Assembly: GCF_905175385.1 (NCBI RefSeq)
Contig: NZ_HG992749.1
Location: 2,418,001-2,482,000, forward strand
DNA from: Vibrio sp. B1FLJ16
GTDB taxonomy: Bacteria > Pseudomonadota > Gammaproteobacteria > Enterobacterales > Vibrionaceae
Reading direction: 5' to 3'
Length of the DNA: 64,000 bases
The notes below the pieces were generated by a model. That model was given only the letters and a program-made list of their open reading frames with translations. It did no database searches and was not told the origin of the DNA. The position numbers were made by a program, and so were the translations under genes. Each line of letters begins with the position of its first letter. The stretch's first letter is position 1. Below, piece after piece: positions 1 through 9,625 of this stretch.

Positions 1-844
1 GACCAGCCAAAGCACCGTTCAGGATCATAGTCAGGTCAGCTTTACCCCAAGTAGTCTTACACACTAGTAGCGCTGCGATTGAACCCGCTGCTGCTGCTGC
101 ATTGGTGTTAAGGAAGATTTGACCTACTGCTGTCGCGTTCTCAAAATCAGAAACCATCAGCTGAGAACCACCGTTGAAACCAAACCAGCCGAACCAAAGG
201 ATAAACGTACCAAGTGTAGCAAGCGGCATGTTTGAACCTGGGATTGGGTGGATTTCACCATTTTTACCGTATTTACCTTTACGGGCACCAAGAAGCAGAA
301 CACCTGCTAGTGCTGCAGAAGCACCGGCCATATGTACGATACCTGAACCAGCAAAGTCACTGAAACCTGCTTCTGAAAGGAAGCCGCCGCCCCATGTCCA
401 GTAGCCTTCCATCGGGTAGATGAATGCTGTCAGAACTGCTGAGAACACTAGGAATGACCAAAGCTTCATACGTTCTGCAACTGCGCCCGAAACTACAGAC
501 ATTGCTGTTGCAACGAACACAACCTGGAAAAAGAAGTCTGACTCTAGCGAGTGGTCTGCGCCTTCCGCTTGTGAGCCAATCAGACCACCAAATGATGGCA
601 GCCAACCGCCTTCAGCGTTATCAACGTACATGATGTGGTAACCTACAACCAAGTACATGGTGCAGGCAATCGCGTATAGACAGAAGTTTTTAGTTAAAAT
701 TTCTGTTGTGTTTTTTGAGCGCACTAGACCTGCTTCGAGCATGGCAAAGCCAGCTGCCATCCACATAACCAATGCACCGGAAATGAGGAAGAAAAAGGTG
801 TCAAGTGCATAACGCAACTCCGTTACAGTTGTTGCTAGTTCCAT
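1..844 (-). CDS. amtB: Ammonium transporter AmtB (partial, C-terminus cut by window edge)
   Basis: Inner-membrane ammonium/ammonia channel of the Amt/Mep/Rh family. Translating the minus strand from the ATG at 844 gives MELATTVTELRYALDTFFFL and then hydrophobic helices. About 281 residues are present out of roughly 400 in the family, so the C-terminal part lies left of the window. Seen in the sequence are the family segment DFAGSGIVHMAGA, holding the conserved Asp and the first pore His, and several glycine-rich membrane segments. It starts 26 bases after the stop of glnK and shares its promoter. In the known Amt-GlnK pair, GlnK plugs the channel when nitrogen is plentiful. Identity is secure. 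Confidence 0.95.
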   Translation of the reverse strand, partial: MELATTVTELRYALDTFFFLISGALVMWMAAGFAMLEAGLVRSKNTTEILTKNFCLYAIACTMYLVVGYHIMYVDNAEGGWLPSFGGLIGSQAEGADHSLESDFFFQVVFVATAMSVVSGAVAERMKLWSFLVFSAVLTAFIYPMEGYWTWGGGFLSEAGFSDFAGSGIVHMAGASAALAGVLLLGARKGKYGKNGEIHPIPGSNMPLATLGTFILWFGWFGFNGGSQLMVSDFENATAVGQIFLNTNAAAAAGSIAALLVCKTTWGKADLTMILNGALAG

Positions 845-870
845 AATAATGTCTCCAATCCTTTGAATAC

Positions 871-1233
<363 letters not shown>

Positions 1234-1256
1234 TCATCCTGATACGCTTCTAATAA

Positions 1257-1273
1257 TCCAATCTACGTGCCAA
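1257..1273 (-). promoter_or_regulatory. Sigma-54 (RpoN) promoter of glnK-amtB
   Basis: On the minus strand this reads TTGGCACGTAGATTGGA. It matches the -24/-12 consensus YTGGCACG-N4-TTGCW at every key base except one: GG replaces GC at -12. It lies about 48 bases upstream of the glnK start. NtrC/RpoN control of glnK-amtB is established in enterobacteria; applying it here is inference from the match. Confidence 0.75.
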
Positions 1274-1325
1274 GTTTTTAAGTTATTGATTTTTAATAAC
1301 AATACTTAAAATCAAACTCTAAAAA

Positions 1326-1356
1326 CCAAAAAGGCGCACCATTACAGTGCGCCCCT
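1326..1356 (-). terminator. Intrinsic terminator after yacL
   Basis: The arms GGCGCAC and GTGCGCC (1333-1353) form a perfect 7-bp stem around a 7-base loop, followed on the minus strand by TTTTT. It sits just downstream of the yacL stop. The arm sequence also resembles half an NtrC site, but the T-run argues for a terminator. Confidence 0.8.
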
Positions 1357-1402
1357 TTCACAAATTTAAAGCAAGTGAAGGTTACTTACCCAAAACTGTG
1401 CA

Positions 1403-1771
1403 TCAAATGTTCAAAAAATCTTTCCATTGCTCTATAAGGGTCACGAAATCCTCGATACCGCAACTTGCAGTACTCTCCGAATCGTAGAAATCAAACTCAC
1501 TCTCCAGCTCTAAGTCATAACTGTGTGCCAGGATGTTTTCCTGCACTAATACTTCATCACCATGAATAGACACACTGATTTCTGTACCAGTTAAGCTATG
1601 CTCTTGAGAAGGCGAAGAAAAAGACTGTTCAATCAAGGCTTCAACCAGATGAATTTTTGCAGGGTCTTTACCAATTTCTTCTTGAAGCCAGCGCCCTACA
1701 ATCTCATGCCCCATACTGCATTTGACGTAATACTCGCCCATCAAAGTATTGCGGATGAATTCAAATTCCAT
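1403..1771 (-). CDS. yacL: YacL family protein (UPF0231)
   Basis: Small cytoplasmic protein of 122 residues and unknown function. The start MEFEFIRNTLMGEYYVKCSMGHE and the late segment FYDSESTASCGIEDFVTLIEQW match the YacL/UPF0231 family, whose E. coli member also lies beside acnB. It is acidic and has no signal peptide or membrane segment. It follows acnB on the same strand but is separated from it by a strong terminator, so it probably has its own promoter or depends on read-through. The gene order is diagnostic; the function is not known. Confidence 0.9.
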   Translation of the reverse strand: MEFEFIRNTLMGEYYVKCSMGHEIVGRWLQEEIGKDPAKIHLVEALIEQSFSSPSQEHSLTGTEISVSIHGDEVLVQENILAHSYDLELESEFDFYDSESTASCGIEDFVTLIEQWKDFLNI

Positions 1772-1843
1772 CGAGATAGCCTTTTCGTATCAATTTGGTG
1801 CGGAGTATAGCGAATGAACCCGTGATCCTCCAAACGACTTGCA

Positions 1844-1862
1844 GAATAACCTGAGCTCAGGG
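1844..1862. repeat. Dispersed palindrome-containing repeat, copy 1
   Basis: The sequence GAATAACCTGAGCTCAGG, with the palindrome CCTGAGCTCAGG, occurs here between yacL and acnB. It occurs again at 18101-18118 after panC. Both copies are intergenic and sit within 40 bases of a terminator hairpin. Confidence 0.6.
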
Positions 1863-1883
1863 TAGAGCGCGGTAGATAGCCAT

Positions 1884-1912
1884 AAAAAAAGCACCTCATC
1901 GGAGGTGCTTTC
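1884..1912 (-). terminator. Intrinsic terminator after acnB
   Basis: On the minus strand the stem GCACCTC/GAGGTGC, with a short loop, is followed by an uninterrupted run of seven T. It lies 26 bases past the acnB stop codon. Confidence 0.9.
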
Positions 1913-1937
1913 TATTGGTGCATTTATCGAATGCTAC

Positions 1938-4535
1938 TTATGCAGGCTCTTGGAAGATAACCGTATCCGCTTTCTTAGTGTACTGATCCATCTTGTGGAA
2001 GTTCAGGTAACGGTATGTATCCGCTGCTGTCGCGTTGATCTTCGCTGCGTACTCCAAGTACTCTTCTTTAGTCGGAATACGACCCAGGATTGCACCGACT
2101 GCCGCAAGCTCTGCAGAAGACAGGTAAACGTTCGCACCTGTACCCAGACGGTTCGGGAAGTTACGCGTTGACGTCGACATTACTGTCGCTTTGTCAGCTA
2201 CACGAGCCTGGTTACCCATACACAGTGAACATCCCGGAGTTTCGATACGAACACCAGCACGGCCGTAGATACCGTAGTAGCCTTCTTCCGTTAGCTGATC
2301 GCGGTCCATCTTAGTTGGCGGAGCCACCCATAGACGTGTATCTAGCTGACCACCCCACTGCTCAAGCAGTTTACCTGCTGCGCGGAAGTGACCGATGTTG
2401 GTCATACATGAACCGATGAAGACTTCATCGATTTTCGTACCCTGCACTTCTGAAAGCAGACGAGCATCATCTGGGTCATTAGGAGCACATAAGATTGGCT
2501 CGTTAATTTCCGCCAGATCAATCTCGATAACGTGCGCATATTCTGCGTCCGAATCAGCTTCCATAAGCTCTGGATTATCTAACCACTCTTGCATTGCAGT
2601 GATACGACGCTCGATGGTACGACGGTCGCCGTAACCTTCAGAGATCATCCATTTAAGCATAGTGATGTTCGAGTTCAGGTACTCTTCGATCGACTCTTGA
2701 GACAGCTTAACAGTACAGCCAGCCGCTGAACGTTCTGCTGACGCATCAGAAAGTTCAAACGCTTGCTCAACCGTTAGGTGCTCAACACCTTCGATCTCTA
2801 GAACGCGACCAGAGAATTCGTTGATCTTACCTGCTTTCTCAACCGTTAGTAGGCCTTGCTTGATGCCGTAGTAAGGGATTGCATGTACCAGGTCACGTAG
2901 TGTGATACCAGGCTGCATTTCACCTTTAAAACGAACCAGGATTGACTCAGGCATATCCAGAGGCATAACACCTGTAGCCGCTGCGAATGCAACAAGACCA
3001 GAACCTGCTGGGAATGAAATGCCTAGAGGGAAACGAGTATGCGAGTCGCCACCTGTACCAACAGTATCAGGCAGAAGCATACGGTTTAGCCACGAGTGGA
3101 TAACACCGTCACCAGGACGCAGAGAAACACCGCCACGGTTCATGATGAAATCAGGTAATGTGTGGTGAGTGTTCACATCAACTGGTTTAGGGTATGCCGA
3201 TGTATGACAGAAAGACTGCATAACAAGGTCTGCTGAGAAGCCAAGACACGCAAGGTCTTTCAGCTCATCACGCGTCATAGGACCCGTTGTATCCTGAGAA
3301 CCTACCGTAGTCATCTTAGGCTCACAGTAAGTGCCCGGACGAACACCTTCTACGCCACACGCTTTACCAACCATCTTCTGAGCAAGCGAGTAACCTTTGC
3401 CTGTATCAGCAACGTCACCAGGCTTACGGAAGATATCAGTAGCTTCCAGACCCAGCGATTGGCGAGCTTTGTCAGTCAGACCGCGACCGATGATCAGTGG
3501 GATACGACCACCAGCACGTACTTCGTCGATCAGTACGTCTGTTTTTAGTTTGAACTCAGCCAGAGTTTCACCGGTTTCGTGGTTACATACTTTGCCTTCG
3601 AACGGGTAAACATCAATCACGTCGCCCATGTTCAGCTTAGATACGTCAACTTCGATTGGCAGTGCGCCTGCATCTTCCATTGTATTAAAGAAGATAGGAG
3701 CAATCTTACCACCCAGTACGTAACCGCCAGCACGTTTGTTTGGTACATTAGGGATGTCATCACCCATGAACCAAAGCACTGAGTTAGTTGCAGATTTACG
3801 AGAAGAACCTGTACCTACTACGTCACCGACATAAACCAGCTGATGACCTTTAGATTGCAGTTCTTCGATCTGTTTGATCGGACCGATACTACCAGGCTGA
3901 TCTGGGTTAATGCCTTCACGCTCGTTCTTAAGCATTGCAAGAGCGTGAACTGGGATATCAGGGCGAGACCATGCATCTGGTGCCGGAGACAGGTCATCGG
4001 TGTTAGTTTCACCAGTAACCTTAAATACAGTCAGAGTGATTTTTTCTTGCAGCTGAGGCTTAGACAGGAACCATTCCGCATCAGCCCAAGATTGTAAAAC
4101 TTGTTGTGCAAAAGTATTGCCTGCTTTTGCTTTCTCTTCTACGTCATAGAAAGCATCAAACATAAGCAGTGTGTGAGATAGCGCTTTTGCAGAAATTGGC
4201 GCTAGAGCATCGTCGTCCAATAGATCAACTAGTGGCGCGATATTGTAACCGCCTTGCATAGTGCCTAGCAATTGTGCTGCTTTTTCACGACTTACTAGCG
4301 GGGAAGATACTTCACCTTTTGCAACCGCTGTCAGGAAGCCAGCTTTCACATATGCCGCTTCATCAACGCCAGGTGGAATACGATTCTCTAGTAGGTCAAG
4401 AAGAACCTCTTCTTCACCTTGAGGGGGATTTTTAAGAAGTTCCACAAGACCAGCAACTTGCTCAGCGTCTAGTGGTTTAGGTACAACTCCTTCGGCAGCA
4501 CGCTCTTCGACGTGTTTACGGTAGGCTTCAAGCAC
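1938..4535 (-). CDS. acnB: Bifunctional aconitate hydratase B / 2-methylisocitrate dehydratase
   Basis: TCA-cycle aconitase interconverting citrate and isocitrate through a [4Fe-4S] cluster. The length, 865 residues, equals E. coli AcnB. The N-terminal HEAT-like domain starts [15 protein letters not shown]. The cluster ligands are in GSCMTNIGH and [10 protein letters not shown], expected near Cys710, Cys769 and Cys772 by E. coli numbering. The start codon is GTG, with the Shine-Dalgarno GAGAGGAA a few bases upstream; no better ATG lies nearby. In E. coli AcnB is the main growth-phase aconitase and its apo form binds mRNA. No truncation was seen. Confidence 0.97.
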   Translation of the reverse strand: MLEAYRKHVEERAAEGVVPKPLDAEQVAGLVELLKNPPQGEEEVLLDLLENRIPPGVDEAAYVKAGFLTAVAKGEVSSPLVSREKAAQLLGTMQGGYNIAPLVDLLDDDALAPISAKALSHTLLMFDAFYDVEEKAKAGNTFAQQVLQSWADAEWFLSKPQLQEKITLTVFKVTGETNTDDLSPAPDAWSRPDIPVHALAMLKNEREGINPDQPGSIGPIKQIEELQSKGHQLVYVGDVVGTGSSRKSATNSVLWFMGDDIPNVPNKRAGGYVLGGKIAPIFFNTMEDAGALPIEVDVSKLNMGDVIDVYPFEGKVCNHETGETLAEFKLKTDVLIDEVRAGGRIPLIIGRGLTDKARQSLGLEATDIFRKPGDVADTGKGYSLAQKMVGKACGVEGVRPGTYCEPKMTTVGSQDTTGPMTRDELKDLACLGFSADLVMQSFCHTSAYPKPVDVNTHHTLPDFIMNRGGVSLRPGDGVIHSWLNRMLLPDTVGTGGDSHTRFPLGISFPAGSGLVAFAAATGVMPLDMPESILVRFKGEMQPGITLRDLVHAIPYYGIKQGLLTVEKAGKINEFSGRVLEIEGVEHLTVEQAFELSDASAERSAAGCTVKLSQESIEEYLNSNITMLKWMISEGYGDRRTIERRITAMQEWLDNPELMEADSDAEYAHVIEIDLAEINEPILCAPNDPDDARLLSEVQGTKIDEVFIGSCMTNIGHFRAAGKLLEQWGGQLDTRLWVAPPTKMDRDQLTEEGYYGIYGRAGVRIETPGCSLCMGNQARVADKATVMSTSTRNFPNRLGTGANVYLSSAELAAVGAILGRIPTKEEYLEYAAKINATAADTYRYLNFHKMDQYTKKADTVIFQEPA

Positions 4536-4802
4536 GACTTTTTCCTCTCATTGCGGTTCCTCCTTTATTATTACTATTGTTAAAGTAAAGGAGTGAACAT
4601 CCTTGGAAACTTGGCTCTCCAGTGCCCTTGTTTTCATTCAATTATGATTGAGAAACAGCGCCGCAGAGGCCAAACTGTGGGCAAAAGAATAGCAAATTTA
4701 ACCTTCAATTAAAATCTCATCATTTTGACCAACATAGCAACTTACGACTAAAGTCCTGCTAATTTTGTTCAAATTTAGTGAGGTATTGCTCTCTTTTACT
4801 GG

Positions 4803-7121
4803 TTAATTAAATGAAGTTCCGACGATCAGATACACAGCTTCCAGGTTTTGCTCTGTACGACCATAAGCCAACATTATAGGCCCGATTGGGGAATCGACAC
4901 CAAAGAATACCGAGCCAGCGTTATACAGCGGCGCGTTACCCAAACCTAAATCATTGTCCGACCATACGCCACCGTATTCTACTGATGCACCTATATACAC
5001 CGGTGCCTCAAACAGCCCGAAATCATTCTCGAACCATTTGTATCGGTAGACTAGGCTGCTGAAAAATAAATCCTGTCCAATCAGGCTGTTTCTCGGTATG
5101 CCGGACAAGTTCAAAAAGCCCCCCAGTTCTCGTGGATCAAGTGGGATAGTAGAGTTCTTACTCTCAACGACACTATATTCAGCATGCCCGACTAAAGTAT
5201 GACGCTGATGACTCACTGCGCCTTTAACCCGAGCTGAAATTTCATACACGGTGTCTTCAACCATAGTATCGGAACCTAAAAGATTATCTCCCTCAGGGCT
5301 TTGGTCATGAGAGACTAAATACTCCAGATCGACCAGCATGCCGCGAGTAGGAAAAGCAAAGTCATCGAGCGTATCTAAGCGGTACTGGGCAAATACTCCA
5401 AGCCTGTCAAAATCCAGATTTCCCGCCGATGCCAGAGTGGATAGCTCAATACTCCCCGTTGAGTACCGGCCGCCAAAACGCAGCTCTTGCCATAGAGTGG
5501 GCTGAATACCAAGCGAAATCTCCGAAGAAAAATCGCTGTAAGAGACGGGGAAAAAGTCGTTCACGGCACCAATATCAGGATTTTGGAAATCGTTCAGTGG
5601 CAGATTACGTCCTTCATTGCTGTATGCTAATCGCCCGGAAACAAACAGCTGCTGGCTAGACAACACTGGAGAATACAGTTCAGCTTCAATCAGCTTATCT
5701 GTACCCATTTCTAAGTTAAATGCCAGCTCTGCGCCGTGGGAGTTTAATTTGGTGAAATTGGTCGATATACCAATCCCGTACTGACTATCGGTATCAAAGT
5801 CATCTTCAAGGAAAAAGCGGAAATTAAGGTAATTGGGACCCCAGGACTTCTCATTAACGGTAAAAACCAGCCTCGTGGCACCTTGCACTTCCTCATACTG
5901 ATAAGTAATCAGTTCAAATCGATCAAGTGCATATAAATTCTCAACAGCATTTTCTATTTCACTCGTTGAGATCCGACGCCCGGTCTCTAAATGCATACGG
6001 TTTGTCAGCAGCACATCGCTGTAGTGCGTGTTATTGACAATCACCACCTCATCGACAACACGCTCATCACCATGAACTAAGGTTTTGCGGACTTCTTCTT
6101 TATGGTCGATGTATCGCTGGTAATCTGCACTCGATAAACTCAGCCCTTCTAACTTTGCCTTCAGCTCCTTGGTGATCTCATACCCTGAGTCAAATGCCAG
6201 TGGCATTTTATCGAACTCAACCGTTTCCATTAGCCCTACGTTAGGACGAATATAGATATCTTGCTCCTGGAGATCTTCCACTTGCTGCTGAGTACTGCGG
6301 CGGACAAGATAGTTGGAAAGTTGGTCAGCAACAATAAACAGCCCGGTAAAATCTTCCGCCGTTTTGTAGTCTGTGCTGATGTCTACAGCAATGACAACAT
6401 CAGCTCCCATCGCGCGAGCCACATCAACGGGCATATTGTTCACGACCCCACCATCAACTAACAGATGTCCATTTAGCTCATAGGGAGGAAGCGCGCCTGG
6501 CACTGACATGCTGGCCATCATCGCATCGACTAAATAGCCGTTATCAATGACCACCTCTTCGAGTTCCAGAATATCAGTTGCAACCGAGCGATAAGGAATA
6601 GCAAGTTGATCAAACGATTCAAAGCGCCCAAGGTTACCCGTGGTTTCACGCAGAATACGTAACATATTCTGCCCTTGCACCACTCCGGTTGGCACGCGTA
6701 TTTCGCCAAACCTCAGCCCGAGATCCGTATTTATTTGATAGCGGTCTTCATACTCTTTGTCACGAACACGGCGCTGACTCCGGTCGACACGATCCCGGTA
6801 ACCGTTATTCCAGTCCACACTGTAGATGAAGCTTTCAATTTCACCTGCACTCATACCAATGGCATATAAACCACCAACATAAGCACCCATGCTGGTACCC
6901 GTAATGATATCAACGGGAATCTTCATCTCTTCCAGTGCTTTCAGTACACCTATGTGAGCCGCACCTTTTGCACCACCGCCAGCAAGAACCACTGCCACTT
7001 TAGGACGCGGTGCTGGCATATCCCCTTGAGTTTTTGCCAACGAAGGAGAAATAGTCAAAAAGAAACTTACCCAAAGCGCGACACAACGAAAGAACGGGCT
7101 AAATGGCGCCTTTTTGAACAT
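4803..7121 (-). CDS. Patatin-like phospholipase with C-terminal beta-barrel (PlpD-like, type Vd)
   Basis: A 772-residue envelope protein. Residues 1-30 are a signal peptide (hydrophobic core FFLTISPSLA). A patatin domain follows with the oxyanion segment LAGGGAKGAAH, the nucleophile elbow GTSMG (Ser77) and the DGG motif (Asp223), so the Ser-Asp dyad is complete. After a short POTRA-like linker region (about 330-420), the C-terminal half is rich in alternating aromatic strands and ends in VGTSFN, an outer-membrane beta-barrel C-terminus. This layout is that of the PlpD/FplA type Vd autotransporters, which are surface or secreted lipases. The gene stands alone between acnB and mrcB. Confidence 0.88.
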   Translation of the reverse strand: MFKKAPFSPFFRCVALWVSFFLTISPSLAKTQGDMPAPRPKVAVVLAGGGAKGAAHIGVLKALEEMKIPVDIITGTSMGAYVGGLYAIGMSAGEIESFIYSVDWNNGYRDRVDRSQRRVRDKEYEDRYQINTDLGLRFGEIRVPTGVVQGQNMLRILRETTGNLGRFESFDQLAIPYRSVATDILELEEVVIDNGYLVDAMMASMSVPGALPPYELNGHLLVDGGVVNNMPVDVARAMGADVVIAVDISTDYKTAEDFTGLFIVADQLSNYLVRRSTQQQVEDLQEQDIYIRPNVGLMETVEFDKMPLAFDSGYEITKELKAKLEGLSLSSADYQRYIDHKEEVRKTLVHGDERVVDEVVIVNNTHYSDVLLTNRMHLETGRRISTSEIENAVENLYALDRFELITYQYEEVQGATRLVFTVNEKSWGPNYLNFRFFLEDDFDTDSQYGIGISTNFTKLNSHGAELAFNLEMGTDKLIEAELYSPVLSSQQLFVSGRLAYSNEGRNLPLNDFQNPDIGAVNDFFPVSYSDFSSEISLGIQPTLWQELRFGGRYSTGSIELSTLASAGNLDFDRLGVFAQYRLDTLDDFAFPTRGMLVDLEYLVSHDQSPEGDNLLGSDTMVEDTVYEISARVKGAVSHQRHTLVGHAEYSVVESKNSTIPLDPRELGGFLNLSGIPRNSLIGQDLFFSSLVYRYKWFENDFGLFEAPVYIGASVEYGGVWSDNDLGLGNAPLYNAGSVFFGVDSPIGPIMLAYGRTEQNLEAVYLIVGTSFN

Positions 7122-7249
7122 TAACTTCTTCCTTTATTAAATATTGGGGCTGAGCAATGCCCATCGCCGAGCACTACTCACTTTAATATGCCTCTATATT
7201 TACTAAGAAATACTCCGTTGAACAAGCTTACGATGAATATTTAACAAGA

Positions 7250-9625
7250 TTACCAATCAAATAAATTACTAATCCAGTTAGATTTTTTCTCGCACTGCTG
7301 TTTCATTTGACCGGTTTTGTCCCAAATTGGTAATTTATATTCACTGCGACAGTTCATCTCTAAACCGCCATCGGCGCTTTGTTTAAAGCCCAGAGTCGTC
7401 ACCTCTCTTGGCCACGGAAGCTCTAAACGCTCAGGAATGCGCTGGGTCAGATATTCCGCATACACACGCAAAGCACCGCTCGATCCGGTCAGATTTGTCG
7501 GTTTGTTATCGTCACGGCCCAGCCAGATAGTGGTCACTTCCCGGCCGTCGACGCCAACAAACCAGCTGTCTCTTGTATCATTACTGGTGCCGGTTTTCCC
7601 TGCTAATGCAGCCCAGGCAAACTGGTTTTGTAAGAAGCGACCAGTACCCTGAGCAACACCTTGCTTCATCGCATACGTGGTAAGCCAAGCAGCTTGTTCA
7701 TCGACTTCACGTGACGAGCGAGGCAGTGACTGATAGAGCACATTGCCCTCCAGGTCTTTCACCGAACGAAGCGCCGTCAGCTTCGCGCGCTTACCTGAGT
7801 TTGTCAGAGTCTGATACATCTGAGCGACTTCAAGCGGAGTTAACGAGAACGATCCCAGGAACATCGAAGGCACCGGTCGAATCTCATTTTTGTTCACACC
7901 CAAGCGCTCTAGCGTACTGGTTACTCTAGGAATGCCAAGCTCCATACCCAGGCGCACGGTGGGTACGTTGAGCGACTTGGCCAGAGCCTCGAATAGTGGA
8001 ACGTCACCACGGTACTTGCGGTCATAATTACGCGGAGTCCAGACCGTACCTTCACTGCCTTTCAGACTTAAAGGCGTATCATGCAAAGTCGTACCTAGGT
8101 TGTATTTGTCAGGCTGCTCCAACGCCGTAAGGTAAATGGCTGGTTTTACTAACGAGCCGATTGGTCGGCTGGCGTTTAATGCACGGTTGAAGCCTTCATA
8201 ACCGACTCGCTTACCACCAACCATGGCACGGATCTCACCGCTATGACGATCAACGGCCACCGCCGCCGCTTCCAACTCCTTTCCACCAAGCTTGGCTAAC
8301 TCGGGTATCTTACTGGCAATGGCTTGCTCCATTTTGCTTTGCGATACCGGATCCAGTGACGTAAAGACACGTAAGCCCGTTTCAGATTTAAACTTATCAC
8401 CGACTTTTTCTTTCAGTTCGATACTCAACTGTTGGAAGTAAGCTGGCTGACGGCTGGCAATACGCGGGTTTTCCTGCGTATCCAGTGGACGACTTGCTGC
8501 CTGCTCATATTCTTTCGATGTCAACATGTCTTGGTGCATCAGCAGACGAAGCACAAGATCACGGCGATCCTGAGTTCTTTCTGGGTAGCGAATTGGATTG
8601 TAGTAAGACGGACCTTTTACCATCCCCACCAGCATCGCAAGTTGATCTATACGAAGCTCCTGAATCGGCTGGCCGAAGTAATAGCGGGATGCTAAGCCAA
8701 ATCCGTGAATAGCTTCACCACCACTCTGTCCCAGATACACTTCGTTCAGATACGCTTCCAGAATGCGATCTTTGCTGTAGCGGTAGTCCAGAATCAACGC
8801 GATATACGCTTCACGGATCTTGCGCCATAAAGTTTTATCCTTGGTTAGAAACAGGTTTTTTGCCAGCTGTTGCGTAAGCGTACTGCCCCCCTGAACGGTG
8901 CGGCCAGCTCTGATATTCGCCACCAACGCACGGGCAATCGCCAGAGGAGAAACACCATCATGCTGGTAAAAGTCGCGGTCTTCAGTTGCGAGTAATGCAT
9001 CCACCAGAATTTCAGGGTACTGATCCCGGCGTAAGAACAGGCGCTGCTCGTTGCTGTCTTTTTCCAGCATTCCCAACATCTTAGGCTCAAGACGCAGATA
9101 CCCCAGGTCGCCTCTGGATTCCAGAGACTGAATACGTTGTAAGCCGCTGTCAGAAAAATGCAGCATGACATGGCGATCGGGCTCCGGGCCGTCAGAAAAT
9201 TCAAACGGACGACGAATCAGCTCAATACGAGTTGAAGACGACGAGTATTCGCCCGGATAACGTGGATTACTTACCTTTCGGTAGTTAAGCACGTCCAGTT
9301 CATTGCGAAGCTCCTGAATAGAGATGTTCTCACCGGGACTAAGATTTAAAATGCGCGCGTAAACGACCGTCGGCAGTTCAAATAACTGGCCTTCAAAGCG
9401 CTCTTTCACCACACTATCTAAATAAATACCAACAAATAAAAGGACTGCCGCCAGCGCAATGCCCGCTTTCCATGTAATCGACCACAAAACTTTTAGCCAT
9501 GATCGCTTACCATTATTACTCGGCTTTTTACCCGGAGTTCGCTTGCTACGCTTAGCGGGGGCTTTTGTGGCAGTTTTTTTCTTCGCTGGCGTCTTACTGG
9601 CGCGCGGCTTTTTTGTGTCAGTCAT
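7250..9625 (-). CDS. mrcB: Penicillin-binding protein 1B
   Basis: Bifunctional class A PBP that polymerises and cross-links peptidoglycan. It has 791 residues: a Lys/Ala-rich cytoplasmic tail (1-42), one membrane helix (about 50-70), the UB2H/GT51 region with catalytic Glu215 in ATEDRDFYQHDG, and a transpeptidase domain with Ser491-x-x-Lys (RPIGSLVKP) and the KTGTS box. In E. coli it is activated by LpoB. The start overlaps the hrpB stop by 8 bases, so translation is probably coupled. All catalytic motifs are intact. Confidence 0.96.
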   Translation of the reverse strand: MTDTKKPRASKTPAKKKTATKAPAKRSKRTPGKKPSNNGKRSWLKVLWSITWKAGIALAAVLLFVGIYLDSVVKERFEGQLFELPTVVYARILNLSPGENISIQELRNELDVLNYRKVSNPRYPGEYSSSSTRIELIRRPFEFSDGPEPDRHVMLHFSDSGLQRIQSLESRGDLGYLRLEPKMLGMLEKDSNEQRLFLRRDQYPEILVDALLATEDRDFYQHDGVSPLAIARALVANIRAGRTVQGGSTLTQQLAKNLFLTKDKTLWRKIREAYIALILDYRYSKDRILEAYLNEVYLGQSGGEAIHGFGLASRYYFGQPIQELRIDQLAMLVGMVKGPSYYNPIRYPERTQDRRDLVLRLLMHQDMLTSKEYEQAASRPLDTQENPRIASRQPAYFQQLSIELKEKVGDKFKSETGLRVFTSLDPVSQSKMEQAIASKIPELAKLGGKELEAAAVAVDRHSGEIRAMVGGKRVGYEGFNRALNASRPIGSLVKPAIYLTALEQPDKYNLGTTLHDTPLSLKGSEGTVWTPRNYDRKYRGDVPLFEALAKSLNVPTVRLGMELGIPRVTSTLERLGVNKNEIRPVPSMFLGSFSLTPLEVAQMYQTLTNSGKRAKLTALRSVKDLEGNVLYQSLPRSSREVDEQAAWLTTYAMKQGVAQGTGRFLQNQFAWAALAGKTGTSNDTRDSWFVGVDGREVTTIWLGRDDNKPTNLTGSSGALRVYAEYLTQRIPERLELPWPREVTTLGFKQSADGGLEMNCRSEYKLPIWDKTGQMKQQCEKKSNWISNLFDW

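Noticed and set aside
1333..1353. NtrC-like binding site
   Set aside because: The perfect stem followed by T5 on the minus strand fits the yacL terminator better; kept only as an alternative.
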